Source: EsbW-18 sp964634615
Lineage (GTDB): Bacteria; Patescibacteriota; Minisyncoccia; Phycocordibacterales; EsbW-18
Direction: 5' to 3'
Assembly: GCA_964634615.1 (NCBI GenBank)
Contig: CAZWLQ010000032.1
Location: forward strand, 1 to 6,830
Length of the DNA: 6,830 bases
The notes under the pieces were generated by a model that worked only from the letters and a program-made list of their open reading frames with translations, did no database searches and was not told the origin of the DNA. Made by a program: the position numbers and the translations under genes. Every line of letters starts with the position of its first letter. Position 1 is the stretch's first letter. This document shows positions 1 through 4,570 of this stretch, piece after piece.

Positions 1-146
1 TCTACTGTTTCTGTTTGAGCGACACTTGGTTCGGTTTGTCGCTCTGCGGAGTCATCATCCCCTCCAAACACCATGAAGCCAAGGAATGCGAAAAAGAGAG
101 CGAACACCCCCAGAGCTTTTAATGCCCTTTTATCTCGATCGGTCAT
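1..146 (-). CDS. Partial membrane-anchored protein (N-terminal 48 residues)
   Basis: The start and the first 48 codons are visible; the rest lies beyond the left edge. The protein opens with a charged stretch (MTDRDKRALKAL), followed by a hydrophobic segment of about 19 residues (roughly residues 11-29, rich in Phe, Leu, Ala, Gly and Val), then an acidic GDDD and a polar Glu/Thr/Gln-rich region. This is the layout of an N-terminal signal anchor or uncleaved signal peptide with the following domain outside the membrane. No lipobox cysteine is seen. The ATG at 146 is chosen because the reading is open and uninterrupted from it and a promoter-like pair lies just upstream (162-190); there is no Shine-Dalgarno. 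The function cannot be told because the main domain is missing. It is probably cargo of the integrated element that ends at tRNA-His. Confidence 0.6.
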   Translation of the reverse strand, partial: MTDRDKRALKALGVFALFFAFLGFMVFGGDDDSAERQTEPSVAQTETV

Positions 147-161
147 AGGAACAAAAGTTAG

Positions 162-190
162 CCTATAAGCCGATGGCGGAGAAAACACAA
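162..190 (-). promoter_or_regulatory. Possible promoter of the partial membrane protein gene
   Basis: On the minus strand TTGTGT (185-190) and TATAGG (162-167) are separated by exactly 17 bases. Each matches the sigma-70 consensus only partly (3 and 4 of 6). Transcription would begin about 9 bases before the ATG at 146, giving an almost leaderless message. Found by eye only. Confidence 0.28.
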
Positions 191-312
191 AACCCGCCAC
201 CAGGAGGCCTTGCGGCCTTGTAGGAGTTTCCCCCTACAACATGAGGCATGCCCTGAATGACGGGTTTTCTATGCCTCATGATTTGCGACCATGCCTTCGG
301 ATTGCTCCGAGG
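183..312. other. Highly structured intergenic segment, candidate non-coding RNA
   Basis: Several stems crowd into 130 bases. AAAACCCG (189-196) is complementary to CGGGTTTT (261-268). Inside lie two hairpins: AGGCC/GGCCT (205-209/214-218, loop TTGC) and TGTAGG/CCTACA (219-224/233-238). ATGAGGCAT (241-249) pairs perfectly with ATGCCTCAT (271-279), and the 3' arm of the first stem sits in that loop, so the long stems form a pseudoknot topology or two alternative folds. A weaker hairpin with a bulge follows (294-312). The segment lies between divergent genes starting at 146 (minus) and 353 (plus), so it could be a small RNA, a leader, or a protein-binding region. I do not recognise a known family, and the strand cannot be decided. 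Confidence 0.35.
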
Positions 313-352
313 GTTTAGGTCTCCTTATTCAGTTGTGCTTTTATTATGACAT

Positions 353-631
353 ATGGTTAACAGGAAAGAAGCCCACGACAAAAAGGATGCTGGGTGGTCA
401 AAAGGCAACAAAAAACTTCTTGCTTTTGCTAAAGATCTCGTCAGAAGAAAGTCATTTATTGCGGATCTTGAGAGAGCGCGAAGGCAACTCAAGATTCCAG
501 AGAATGGGCTGACTTCTCGTGAGTCCGACTTTTTAGGCACACTTCCAATTCCTTCTGGGTTTAGTGCGGGACAAAAAGTTGATCTTTCTTCCAGCACTTG
601 TACTCTACGACAAGATACATATCGACGATAG
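353..631 (+). CDS. Hypothetical protein, N-terminal part of a probably frameshifted gene
   Basis: This 92-aa frame begins with a very basic stretch (MVNRKEAHDKK...) and a helical region rich in Lys, Arg and Glu up to about residue 52. The final 22 residues or so (SSSTCTLRQDTYRR) look like out-of-frame translation. The overlapping frame that starts at 564 continues naturally: dropping one base of the A5 run near 572-576 joins the two into a single protein of about 215 residues. The ATG at 353 is the earliest in-frame start (a TGA ends at 349). There is no Shine-Dalgarno; a TATTAT box at 342-347 would give a leaderless message. The gene is probably accessory cargo of the integrated element. No family recognised; a separate small gene remains possible. 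Confidence 0.45.
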   Translation: MVNRKEAHDKKDAGWSKGNKKLLAFAKDLVRRKSFIADLERARRQLKIPENGLTSRESDFLGTLPIPSGFSAGQKVDLSSSTCTLRQDTYRR

Positions 632-1001
632 AGATGATCTTTGTCTAGTCCAAGACATTCCACGTACCGACCCAAGTAAAAAGATGATGCTCGATAAGAT
701 TTATCCGATCTCAATTCGTATAGACCCATCTGCGTCCTTGAACGATATTCTTAGTTTTCTTCATACAAACTTCAAAAAACGTATCCAGCCGCTTCAGATG
801 ATTTATAAAAGGCGTCCCTCCAAGATCGGAAAAAAACGGACACGAAAAGATATTTCCATGGAAATAAGTGACTTTGTAGCCGATCATGAGAAACTAAAAT
901 CTTCAGAGCTTCTTAGGGAGTTTTCTATGAAGTTTGGAGCAATTAAGGATCCTGGCGAACTACAAAAAATACGATCTCTTGAGAAAAAGAGAAGAAAATA
1001 A
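564..1001 (+). CDS. Hypothetical protein, C-terminal part of a probably frameshifted gene
   Basis: The frame encodes up to 145 residues from a GTG at 564, but that start has no Shine-Dalgarno and lies inside the preceding ORF, so it is more likely the second half of a single gene broken by one extra base. Visible parts are a hydrophobic strand (KLIFLPALVLYDK), an acidic turn, a segment DKIYPISIRIDPSASLNDIL that looks like a strand followed by a helix, a strongly basic linker (KRRPSKIGKKRTRK), and a C-terminal helical region ending in EKKRRK. The basic linker and helices would suit nucleic-acid binding, but no motif proves it. A low-GC hairpin overlaps the stop codon. If the frameshift is real rather than a sequencing error, this is a pseudogene; programmed frameshifting is a less likely alternative. 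Confidence 0.48.
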   Translation: MRDKKLIFLPALVLYDKIHIDDRDDLCLVQDIPRTDPSKKMMLDKIYPISIRIDPSASLNDILSFLHTNFKKRIQPLQMIYKRRPSKIGKKRTRKDISMEISDFVADHEKLKSSELLREFSMKFGAIKDPGELQKIRSLEKKRRK

Positions 1002-1016
1002 GTGATTTCACTTATT
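997..1016 (+). terminator. Weak AT-rich hairpin over the stop codon
   Basis: AATAAGTG (997-1004) and CACTTATT (1009-1016) form a perfect 8-bp stem with a 4-base loop; the TAA stop of the 564-1001 frame lies within the left arm. A T run follows only after about 10 bases (1027-1032), so termination would be weak. Confidence 0.27.
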
Positions 1017-1055
1017 ACTTCAACAACTTTTTAATTGCAGACTATCGTGACCGGC

Positions 1056-1232
1056 ATGGAGTCCGGCACAAAAAGTCTTCACCTTGAACAACCAGTCCAA
1101 TCAACTGAGGAGCTTTTTGTTGATCGTTTGGCTGAAATCCTTCTGGAACAGCTATTGGCCGGAACTCAAGAACAATCTCGTAAGCACAGGTCGTCAGCGA
1201 GTCCTGTGGAACAAAAACCGGCTGAAGCCTAG
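1056..1232 (+). CDS. Small helical protein of unknown function (58 aa)
   Basis: The ATG at 1056 opens a 58-codon frame. Its centre, STEELFVDRLAEILLEQLLAG, is a good amphipathic helix with a regular Leu/Ile/Val pattern, followed by a polar, basic tail ending PVEQKPAEA. An in-frame TTG at 1035 would add seven residues; neither start has a Shine-Dalgarno. The helix could serve dimerisation or binding to a partner protein. It lies between the broken hypothetical gene and the ribbon-helix-helix gene, on the same strand, in what is probably mobile-element cargo. I do not recognise the family. The coherent helix and acidic/basic layout make a real gene somewhat more likely than chance, but it is short. 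Confidence 0.42.
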   Translation: MESGTKSLHLEQPVQSTEELFVDRLAEILLEQLLAGTQEQSRKHRSSASPVEQKPAEA

Positions 1233-1243
1233 TGGGCAGATAA

Positions 1244-1280
1244 GTCCCCGCTCTGAGTGCGGCCATTCTCAACGGGGGAC
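1244..1280. repeat. Long hairpin in the intergenic region before the RHH gene
   Basis: GTCCCC (1244-1249) pairs with GGGGAC (1275-1280), extended by G1250-C1273 past a bulge, and an inner stem TGAG/CTCA (1254-1257/1268-1271) sits in the loop. It is the first of two hairpins between the 58-aa gene and the RHH gene. It has no T run, so it is not an obvious terminator; a leader structure or operator is possible. Confidence 0.5.
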
Positions 1281-1304
1281 CTCATGTGCTCATTAGGCCA
1301 ACTT

Positions 1305-1348
1305 GGAGTTTAGTTGAGGGTGCTAAGGGATACCTCAACCAAAACTCC
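1305..1348. repeat. Long inverted repeat holding a tRNA-Val 3'-end look-alike
   Basis: GGAGTTT (1305-1311) pairs with AAACTCC (1342-1348), and after a small internal loop GTTGAGG (1313-1319) pairs with CCTCAAC (1333-1339), leaving a 13-base loop. On the minus strand ATCCCTTAGCACCCTCAA (1314-1331) matches 16 of 18 bases of the tRNA-Val 3' end further right in the window. The structure lies 42 bases before the ribbon-helix-helix gene and could be its operator, a recombination site, or a remnant of a tRNA gene. Confidence 0.6.
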
Positions 1349-1390
1349 CCTTACGGGTACATACAGATTACCAACTAGCTCCATGAATAT

Positions 1391-1585
1391 ATGAGGGATA
1401 TAGAAGGCCATTATTTTGAAGATGTTAACGAGAGGCCAAAGCGTAGAGACACCACGCATATTCGTGTCTATAAGGGAACCAAGGATGGGCTTCGACACCG
1501 AGCCCGCCAAGAAAAGATGACATTGGCGAACTACCTAGAAAAGCTGCTCGCTGACTCTTTCATGTGGGAGGTGCATAATTTATAA
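1391..1585 (+). CDS. Ribbon-helix-helix (CopG/Arc-like) DNA-binding protein
   Basis: The 64-aa product carries the pattern of a ribbon-helix-helix protein: a strand THIRVYKGT (about residues 22-30), a first helix KDGLRHRARQEK (31-42), a turn with Met-Thr, and a second helix LANYLEKLLADS (45-56). Such proteins dimerise through the strand and read DNA with alternating strand residues; here His23, Arg25 and Tyr27 would be candidates. Small proteins of this kind act as antitoxins, plasmid copy-number repressors or element regulators. No toxin-like partner gene is visible beside it, so autoregulation or control of the recombinase gene that follows is the simplest guess. The ATG at 1391 has no Shine-Dalgarno. 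The two hairpins upstream are candidate operators. The family call rests on pattern only. Confidence 0.62.
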   Translation: MRDIEGHYFEDVNERPKRRDTTHIRVYKGTKDGLRHRARQEKMTLANYLEKLLADSFMWEVHNL

Positions 1586-1596
1586 GGACTTTGACT

Positions 1597-1616
1597 CGAT
1601 TCAGATCGATTCAGAT
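1597..1616. repeat. Two tandem copies of CGATTCAGAT
   Basis: The 10-mer CGATTCAGAT is present twice without a gap (1597-1606, 1607-1616), one helical turn apart, in the 194-base gap between the regulator and recombinase genes. Spacing by one turn suits a pair of protein-binding sites. The rest of the gap holds an AT-rich stretch, a pyrimidine run (about 1706-1724) and the recombinase promoter; no other gene is convincing. Confidence 0.7.
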
Positions 1617-1744
1617 TTCAACGAATCATCGGAATTGAAGTTAACAGAAGAAAGTCTTATTTATCAACGTTTTAAGCTCACTTTGATCGTTAACCATTAC
1701 GATTTTACCCACCCTCCCCCTCTTTGAGTTGCCCACGATGTGAG

Positions 1745-1772
1745 GTGTCAAAAAGAGATAAGGTCGCATAAT
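1745..1772 (+). promoter_or_regulatory. Probable promoter of the serine recombinase gene
   Basis: GTGTCA (1745-1750) and CATAAT (1767-1772) are separated by 16 bases and match sigma-70 boxes at 4 and 5 of 6 positions. Transcription would start at about 1779-1780, on the ATG itself, which agrees with the lack of a Shine-Dalgarno at a useful distance and suggests a leaderless message. Confidence 0.42.
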
Positions 1773-1779
1773 TGAACCT

Positions 1780-3387
1780 ATGGAACCGCAACCCAACAAA
1801 AGAGACAGGGCACTCATTTACACTCGCGTATCGACGGAAGACCAGGCTGGTGACGACCGTCAGTCTCTAAAAACCCAACGGAGGATTTGTGAGAAGGCCG
1901 TTGAAGATGCAGGTCTTATTTTTGCCAGCAACGGGTTATATTCCGATCCCGGCAAAAGCGCAACAAACATGAACCGACCTGGCCTGCAGGACATGTTGAT
2001 ACGGATTCAAGAAGATAAGGCCATTTATGCAGTTTTTGTTCAGGATACAGATCGACTGGCCCGCAATGCGGCCGATCACCTCACGATTAAGGCCTTACTC
2101 AGAAAACACAATGTTGTGCTTATCTCCGTTTCACAACCAGGAATCAAAGATGATCCCGAAGGCCGAATGATGGATTTGATTGTCGCCGGCTTCAATCAGT
2201 TTCAATCCGACCTTACTTCGCGAAAGACTATCAAGAGCATGGAAGAGAAGTTCAGTAATGGGGATCTACCAACAAAAGCGCCTATCGGCTATTGCAATGA
2301 ATCAGACCCAAAAGACATCAAGAAGAGAATCATAGCAACGGACTCAAAGCGCGCGCCATTGGTTTCTGAAATCTTCAATCTCTATGCTACCGGTGATTAC
2401 TCCTTGGCAGAGGTTGGTGACATTGTTTACAGAAAGGGGCTTCTCACAAAGAAAGGTAAGCGTTTGGCAAAGAGCAAACTCTTTGAACTTATACGTTCTA
2501 ACTTCTATTGGGGCGAGATGCACTGGAAAGGGTTGGTCAAAATAGGAAACCATTCGCCACTCACAACAAAAGAGATTTTCGATCGTTGTCAGCAAGTTAT
2601 TGCATTCAACAACAGGTATGCCTGCCGTCGCAGGAAGCACGACTTCCTTCTCAGAGGATTTGTCTTCTGCAAGACATGCGGCCACCGACATACTGCCGCT
2701 CATAACGTCAAGAAAGGAAAGTCATATTACTACTGCAGCCGCGGCGCAGATACGATGACCTGCTCCGAAAGGTATATCTCCGTAGAAAGTCTTGAGACGC
2801 AAGTTGCTGCAGAGTTCTGTAAGATCCAATTCTCAGATACGCTCGTTCAGAAGATTACTGACAGAATGGAGATTCTCTACAAGAGACATCGAGAAGTCCT
2901 TGATCAAGAAAGAAAGATCCTCTCCGGTCGAAAGAGTGTTGATGAGCGACAAATCGAGAATGCTTTGCAAAAACTCTTAGCTGGAGTGATAAGCGACAAG
3001 ATGTTTACTCGAATCCGTGAGCAAGCAGAGGAACGAATCGAGACCTGGGACGAAGGGCTCTACGAAATAGACAGGAAAAAGAATCTTAAAATCGATGTCA
3101 TCAAAGAAACTCTGAAGCTTATACGGAACATTGGAGAAGCTTACCAAGACGCACCTCCTGGGCTTAAACGACATTATCTAGGTTTGTTCTGGGAGCGGTT
3201 CGTAACGGCTGACAAAACGATTGTGGAGCGTCAGAAGACGCCTTTGGTGCTCGCCCTAGAGGCAATGGGCTCTGTATCGTTCCAGGGGCTTATAAAGAGC
3301 CCTGTGACGATTCAAAAGCTGAGTGATTACAGCTCGGTTCAAATAGGTTCTTCTTTGGGTGCCTATCGGGAATCGAACCCGAATTGA
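1780..3387 (+). CDS. Large serine recombinase / integrase
   Basis: The 535-aa protein catalyses site-specific DNA integration and excision through a phosphoserine link. The N-terminal resolvase domain (about 10-155) has YTRVSTEDQ with nucleophile Ser18 and Arg16, and the DRLAR motif (91-95) with the active-site arginines Arg92 and Arg95. A Recombinase domain follows (about 163-275, beginning near KAPIGY), then a zinc ribbon with Cys297, Cys300, Cys319 and Cys328, and a long charged, helical, coiled-coil-like region (about 355-450). Size and domain order are those of large serine integrases; all key residues are present. It probably mobilises the element to its left. The last ten codons, including the stop, lie in the antisense strand of tRNA-His, so the C-terminus is set by the integration site. 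The start at ATG 1780 is supported by a promoter 7 bases upstream. Confidence 0.96.
   Translation: MEPQPNKRDRALIYTRVSTEDQAGDDRQSLKTQRRICEKAVEDAGLIFASNGLYSDPGKSATNMNRPGLQDMLIRIQEDKAIYAVFVQDTDRLARNAADHLTIKALLRKHNVVLISVSQPGIKDDPEGRMMDLIVAGFNQFQSDLTSRKTIKSMEEKFSNGDLPTKAPIGYCNESDPKDIKKRIIATDSKRAPLVSEIFNLYATGDYSLAEVGDIVYRKGLLTKKGKRLAKSKLFELIRSNFYWGEMHWKGLVKIGNHSPLTTKEIFDRCQQVIAFNNRYACRRRKHDFLLRGFVFCKTCGHRHTAAHNVKKGKSYYYCSRGADTMTCSERYISVESLETQVAAEFCKIQFSDTLVQKITDRMEILYKRHREVLDQERKILSGRKSVDERQIENALQKLLAGVISDKMFTRIREQAEERIETWDEGLYEIDRKKNLKIDVIKETLKLIRNIGEAYQDAPPGLKRHYLGLFWERFVTADKTIVERQKTPLVLALEAMGSVSFQGLIKSPVTIQKLSDYSSVQIGSSLGAYRESNPN
3358..3387. other. Probable attachment junction in the tRNA-His 3' end
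   Basis: The 3' end of the minus-strand tRNA-His gene (T-arm and acceptor strand) coincides with the end of the recombinase reading frame. Integrases often sit next to their own attachment site, and tRNA 3' ends are common targets. I infer that the crossover is in or near this stretch; the exact core cannot be given because the other end of the element is not in the window. Confidence 0.5.
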
Positions 3388-3430
3388 GAGCTCCACAAGC
3401 TCCAGTGTTAACCGTTACACCATAGGCACC
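3358..3430 (-). tRNA. tRNA-His (anticodon GTG)
   Basis: A full cloverleaf folds on the minus strand: acceptor GTGCCTA/TAGGCAC, D stem GTG/CAC, anticodon stem GGAGC/GCTCT with loop TTGTGGA (anticodon GTG), T stem TCGGG/CCCGA with loop TTCGAAT. The histidine identity pair is present: an encoded extra 5' G (position -1, base 3430) opposite discriminator C73 (base 3358). CCA is not encoded (the next bases are CAA), so it must be added after transcription. The gene reads head-on into the serine recombinase gene and overlaps its last 30 bases. Confidence 0.97.
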
Positions 3431-3495
3431 ATGCTGTTTAAAGCGCTCTCACTCTAGCAAAAAAGTGGTGAAAAGAGAATCACCGACGCGAAATG

Positions 3496-3524
3496 TTGCG
3501 TATCGAGATTTTAGGGAATAGAGT
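3496..3524 (+). promoter_or_regulatory. Possible promoter of the 62-aa ORF
   Basis: TTGCGT (3496-3501) and TAGAGT (3519-3524) are separated by 17 bases. Transcription would begin near 3531, directly in front of the AGGAGG ribosome binding site at 3535-3540. Matches to consensus are moderate (3 and 4 of 6). Confidence 0.38.
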
Positions 3525-3546
3525 GGGTTTAGAAAGGAGGCAAGCA

Positions 3547-3735
3547 ATGAAGATTCAACTTTGCTTTGCGATACTTAAGAATTTTGGACGCTTGCTCTCC
3601 TGGTCTTTCTGGGAGAAAGCAATTACCAATCCAGACTTCCCTGCGTGGATGTTCGTGAAAATGATTGTCATCGGAGCATGCGCTGATATCCTCCGTATGA
3701 TCGTGAAGCCAGGATATCCGCCGAAGATACCGTGA
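3547..3735 (+). CDS. Small protein of unknown function between two tRNA genes (62 aa)
   Basis: The ATG at 3547 follows a perfect AGGAGG (3535-3540) at ideal spacing, a promoter-like pair lies upstream, and a strong terminator follows the stop by one base, so this is a complete small transcription unit and very likely translated. The product is aromatic and hydrophobic with scattered basic residues: an N-terminal helix (KIQLCFAILKNFGRLLSW), a polar middle (EKAITNPDFPAW), a hydrophobic stretch (MFVKMIVIGACADILRMIV) and a proline-rich end (KPGYPPKIP). The hydrophobic stretch contains Lys, Asp and Arg, so it is more likely a membrane-surface or buried helix than a clean transmembrane span. An upstream ATG at 3493 in the same frame lacks a ribosome site. 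No family recognised. Confidence 0.65.
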   Translation: MKIQLCFAILKNFGRLLSWSFWEKAITNPDFPAWMFVKMIVIGACADILRMIVKPGYPPKIP

Positions 3736-3736
3736 A

Positions 3737-3761
3737 CCCCGAGCACTGCTCGGGGCTTTTT
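3737..3761 (+). terminator. Intrinsic terminator after the 62-aa ORF
   Basis: CCCCGAGC (3737-3744) and GCTCGGGG (3747-3754, counted around the short loop) form a GC-rich stem followed by CTTTTTG. The A run seen from the other strand could also let it stop transcription from tRNA-Leu; it directly abuts the displaced tRNA-Leu end, so it may once have terminated both units. Confidence 0.88.
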
Positions 3762-3941
3762 GTGTGCAGGACTGGACTCGGTCACGAGTTACTAATTCGC
3801 TACACTCATAAGTACTCTCGACCCCGGCTCGGCGACAAGCACTCGCTACGCTCGTCTTGTGTACCGCCTCCGCCTTTCGAGTCCACTCTGCTTGCTACAA
3901 AATAAAAGTCGCCGAACGCCAACGCGTCCGGCTTCTTTATT
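3759..3941 (-). mobile_element. Small gene-free insert behind tRNA-Leu, bounded by a duplicate tRNA 3' end
   Basis: Bases 3759-3780 repeat the tRNA-Leu 3' end (3941-3962) with 21 of 22 matches, covering the T-loop CGA to three bases past the discriminator. Between the copies lie, from left to right: GTCACGA; hairpin 1 (GAGTTACT 3786-3793 with AGTACTC 3811-3817); TCTCGACCC (3816-3824); hairpin 2 (ACAAG 3835-3839 with CTTGT 3856-3860, loop containing ACTCGCTACGCTCGT); an inverted copy of the tRNA end (TTCGAGTCCACTCTGC, 3876-3891); and a terminator stem (3911-3932). The same order is found behind tRNA-Val at 6600-6774. The simplest reading is an insertion that replaced the tRNA end and pushed the old one outward. 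It encodes no protein, so any mobility would depend on an enzyme elsewhere. Element status is inferred; the repeats are seen. Confidence 0.55.
3898..3932 (-). terminator. Intrinsic terminator of tRNA-Leu, inside the insert
   Basis: On the minus strand GCCGGACGC (3924-3932) pairs with GCGTTCGGC (3911-3919) around a GTTG loop, followed by GACTTTTATTTTG. The stem has one G-T pair. It starts 12 bases after the tRNA-Leu discriminator base and belongs to the inserted segment, not to the original downstream sequence. Confidence 0.7.
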
Positions 3942-3944
3942 TTG

Positions 3945-4028
3945 TGCGCAGGACTGGACTCGAACCAGCAAGCCCTTGCGGGCGCTACCACCTCAAGGTA
4001 GTGCGTCTACCAATTTCGCCACCTGCGC
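3945..4028 (-). tRNA. tRNA-Leu (anticodon GAG)
   Basis: An 84-base class II cloverleaf folds on the minus strand: acceptor GCGCAGG/CCTGCGC, D stem GCG/CGC, anticodon stem CTACC/GGTAG with loop TTGAGGT (anticodon GAG), a 15-base variable arm with its own stem (GCCC/GGGC), T stem GCTGG/CCAGT with loop TTCGAGT, and discriminator A73. CCA is not encoded (next bases CAA). The 3' end is repeated 182 bases further left, marking the insert behind it. Confidence 0.97.
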
Positions 4029-4069
4029 ATTATTGCCACTCGTGTAGCATGAACACCTTACAATAAAAC

Positions 4070-4109
4070 ACTAGAAAAGAGAAGACGGCTACCGATTGGA
4101 AGCCGTCTT
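4070..4109 (-). terminator. Terminator after the 109-aa gene
   Basis: AAGACGGCT (4082-4090) and AGCCGTCTT (4101-4109) form a 9-bp stem with a 10-base loop. On the minus strand it is followed by a pyrimidine-rich TTCTCTTTTCT tract. It lies 20 bases after the stop of the 109-aa gene and upstream of tRNA-Leu, so the two are separate units. Confidence 0.8.
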
Positions 4110-4129
4110 TGTTCCCTTTCATCTCCCCT

Positions 4130-4459
4130 TCAGTGAGACGTGGTCTCTTGGGATTCCGCCAAGGCGCGCTTCCGCATGATGTGGCCCATCTCGGACAGGT
4201 CGAGGGTTACGCCCCGAGTCCTTAAGAGCACCCAGTCACCGCTGTACCCCGGACTCTTGAGGGTGATGATTGCTCTTGGTGGAAAGTTGTTCATCAGATC
4301 TTCCGCCTGCCGATTCCGTGGTTGTACGATCTGGACTCGGTAGGTAGGAACTCCTTCTGAAAAAAACTCTTCCACGAAGCGTGCCTGGAACTTCGTTCCG
4401 TCTTGAAAGAGAAGCACGACCAGCTCGTCTTTTTTAAAAGGCCGTGCGACCTCGTTCAT
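4130..4459 (-). CDS. Conserved-looking small protein of unknown function (109 aa)
   Basis: The ATG at 4459 is preceded by AAAGGAGG at ideal spacing, which decides the start over a longer open frame reaching 4513. The product begins with a polar segment, then shows several probable beta strands in a row: ELVVLLFQDG (about 12-21), TKFQARFVEEFF (22-33), TYRVQIVQP (39-47), RAIITLKSP (62-70) and WVLLRTRGVTLDL (76-88), then a basic helix (SEMGHIMRKRALAES). This suggests a small beta-barrel with a C-terminal helix, but I do not recognise a family and no catalytic motif or signal peptide is visible. It lies between rplS and tRNA-Leu with its own ribosome site and terminator, and the inverted repeat upstream (4478-4513) may regulate it. 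Confidence 0.75.
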   Translation of the reverse strand: MNEVARPFKKDELVVLLFQDGTKFQARFVEEFFSEGVPTYRVQIVQPRNRQAEDLMNNFPPRAIITLKSPGYSGDWVLLRTRGVTLDLSEMGHIMRKRALAESQETTSH

Positions 4460-4477
4460 CAAACACCTCCTTTGGAA

Positions 4478-4513
4478 TTGAGAGCTATCTAAAGTCTCAT
4501 AGTACCCTCTCAA
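4478..4513 (-). promoter_or_regulatory. Inverted repeat upstream of the 109-aa gene
   Basis: TTGAGAG (4478-4484) and CTCTCAA (4507-4513) are perfect inverted repeats 22 bases apart, immediately upstream of the ribosome binding site. The minus-strand outer arm reads TTGAGA, a good -35 box, but the -10 candidate (TAGATA) is poor. It may be an operator around the promoter or a hairpin in the leader. Confidence 0.35.
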
Positions 4514-4546
4514 TACAAGGAAAGGAATACCTCGCTACTCTGCTGC

Positions 4547-4570
4547 AAAAACAGCGGCTTATGCCGCTGT
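4547..4570 (-). terminator. rplS terminator, overlapping the stop codon
   Basis: On the minus strand ACAGCGGC (4563-4570) pairs with GCCGCTGT (4551-4558), followed by four further T. The four-base loop ATAA holds the TAA stop codon of rplS, so the left arm encodes the last residues of the protein. Confidence 0.87.

Noticed and set aside
251..264. CTGAATGA resembling the hammerhead ribozyme core CTGATGA
   Set aside because: It has an extra base, and no matching GAAA core and three-stem arrangement could be drawn.
325..729. Minus-strand open frame of 134 codons across the broken hypothetical gene
   Set aside because: It is antisense to two plus-strand frames that join into one coherent protein; its composition is Ser/Arg/Leu-rich and incoherent and it has no ribosome site.
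1578..1726. Possible 49-codon frame after GGGAGG at 1566-1571
   Set aside because: It would need an ATT start; the ribosome-site-like string lies inside the RHH gene and the product shows no motif.
3760..3941. Integron attC site or CRISPR array
   Set aside because: There are no attC core sites and no regular repeat-spacer pattern; the repeats are tRNA ends.
3857..4066. Plus-strand open frames through the insert and tRNA-Leu
   Set aside because: They read across a tRNA gene in antisense and hold no protein pattern.
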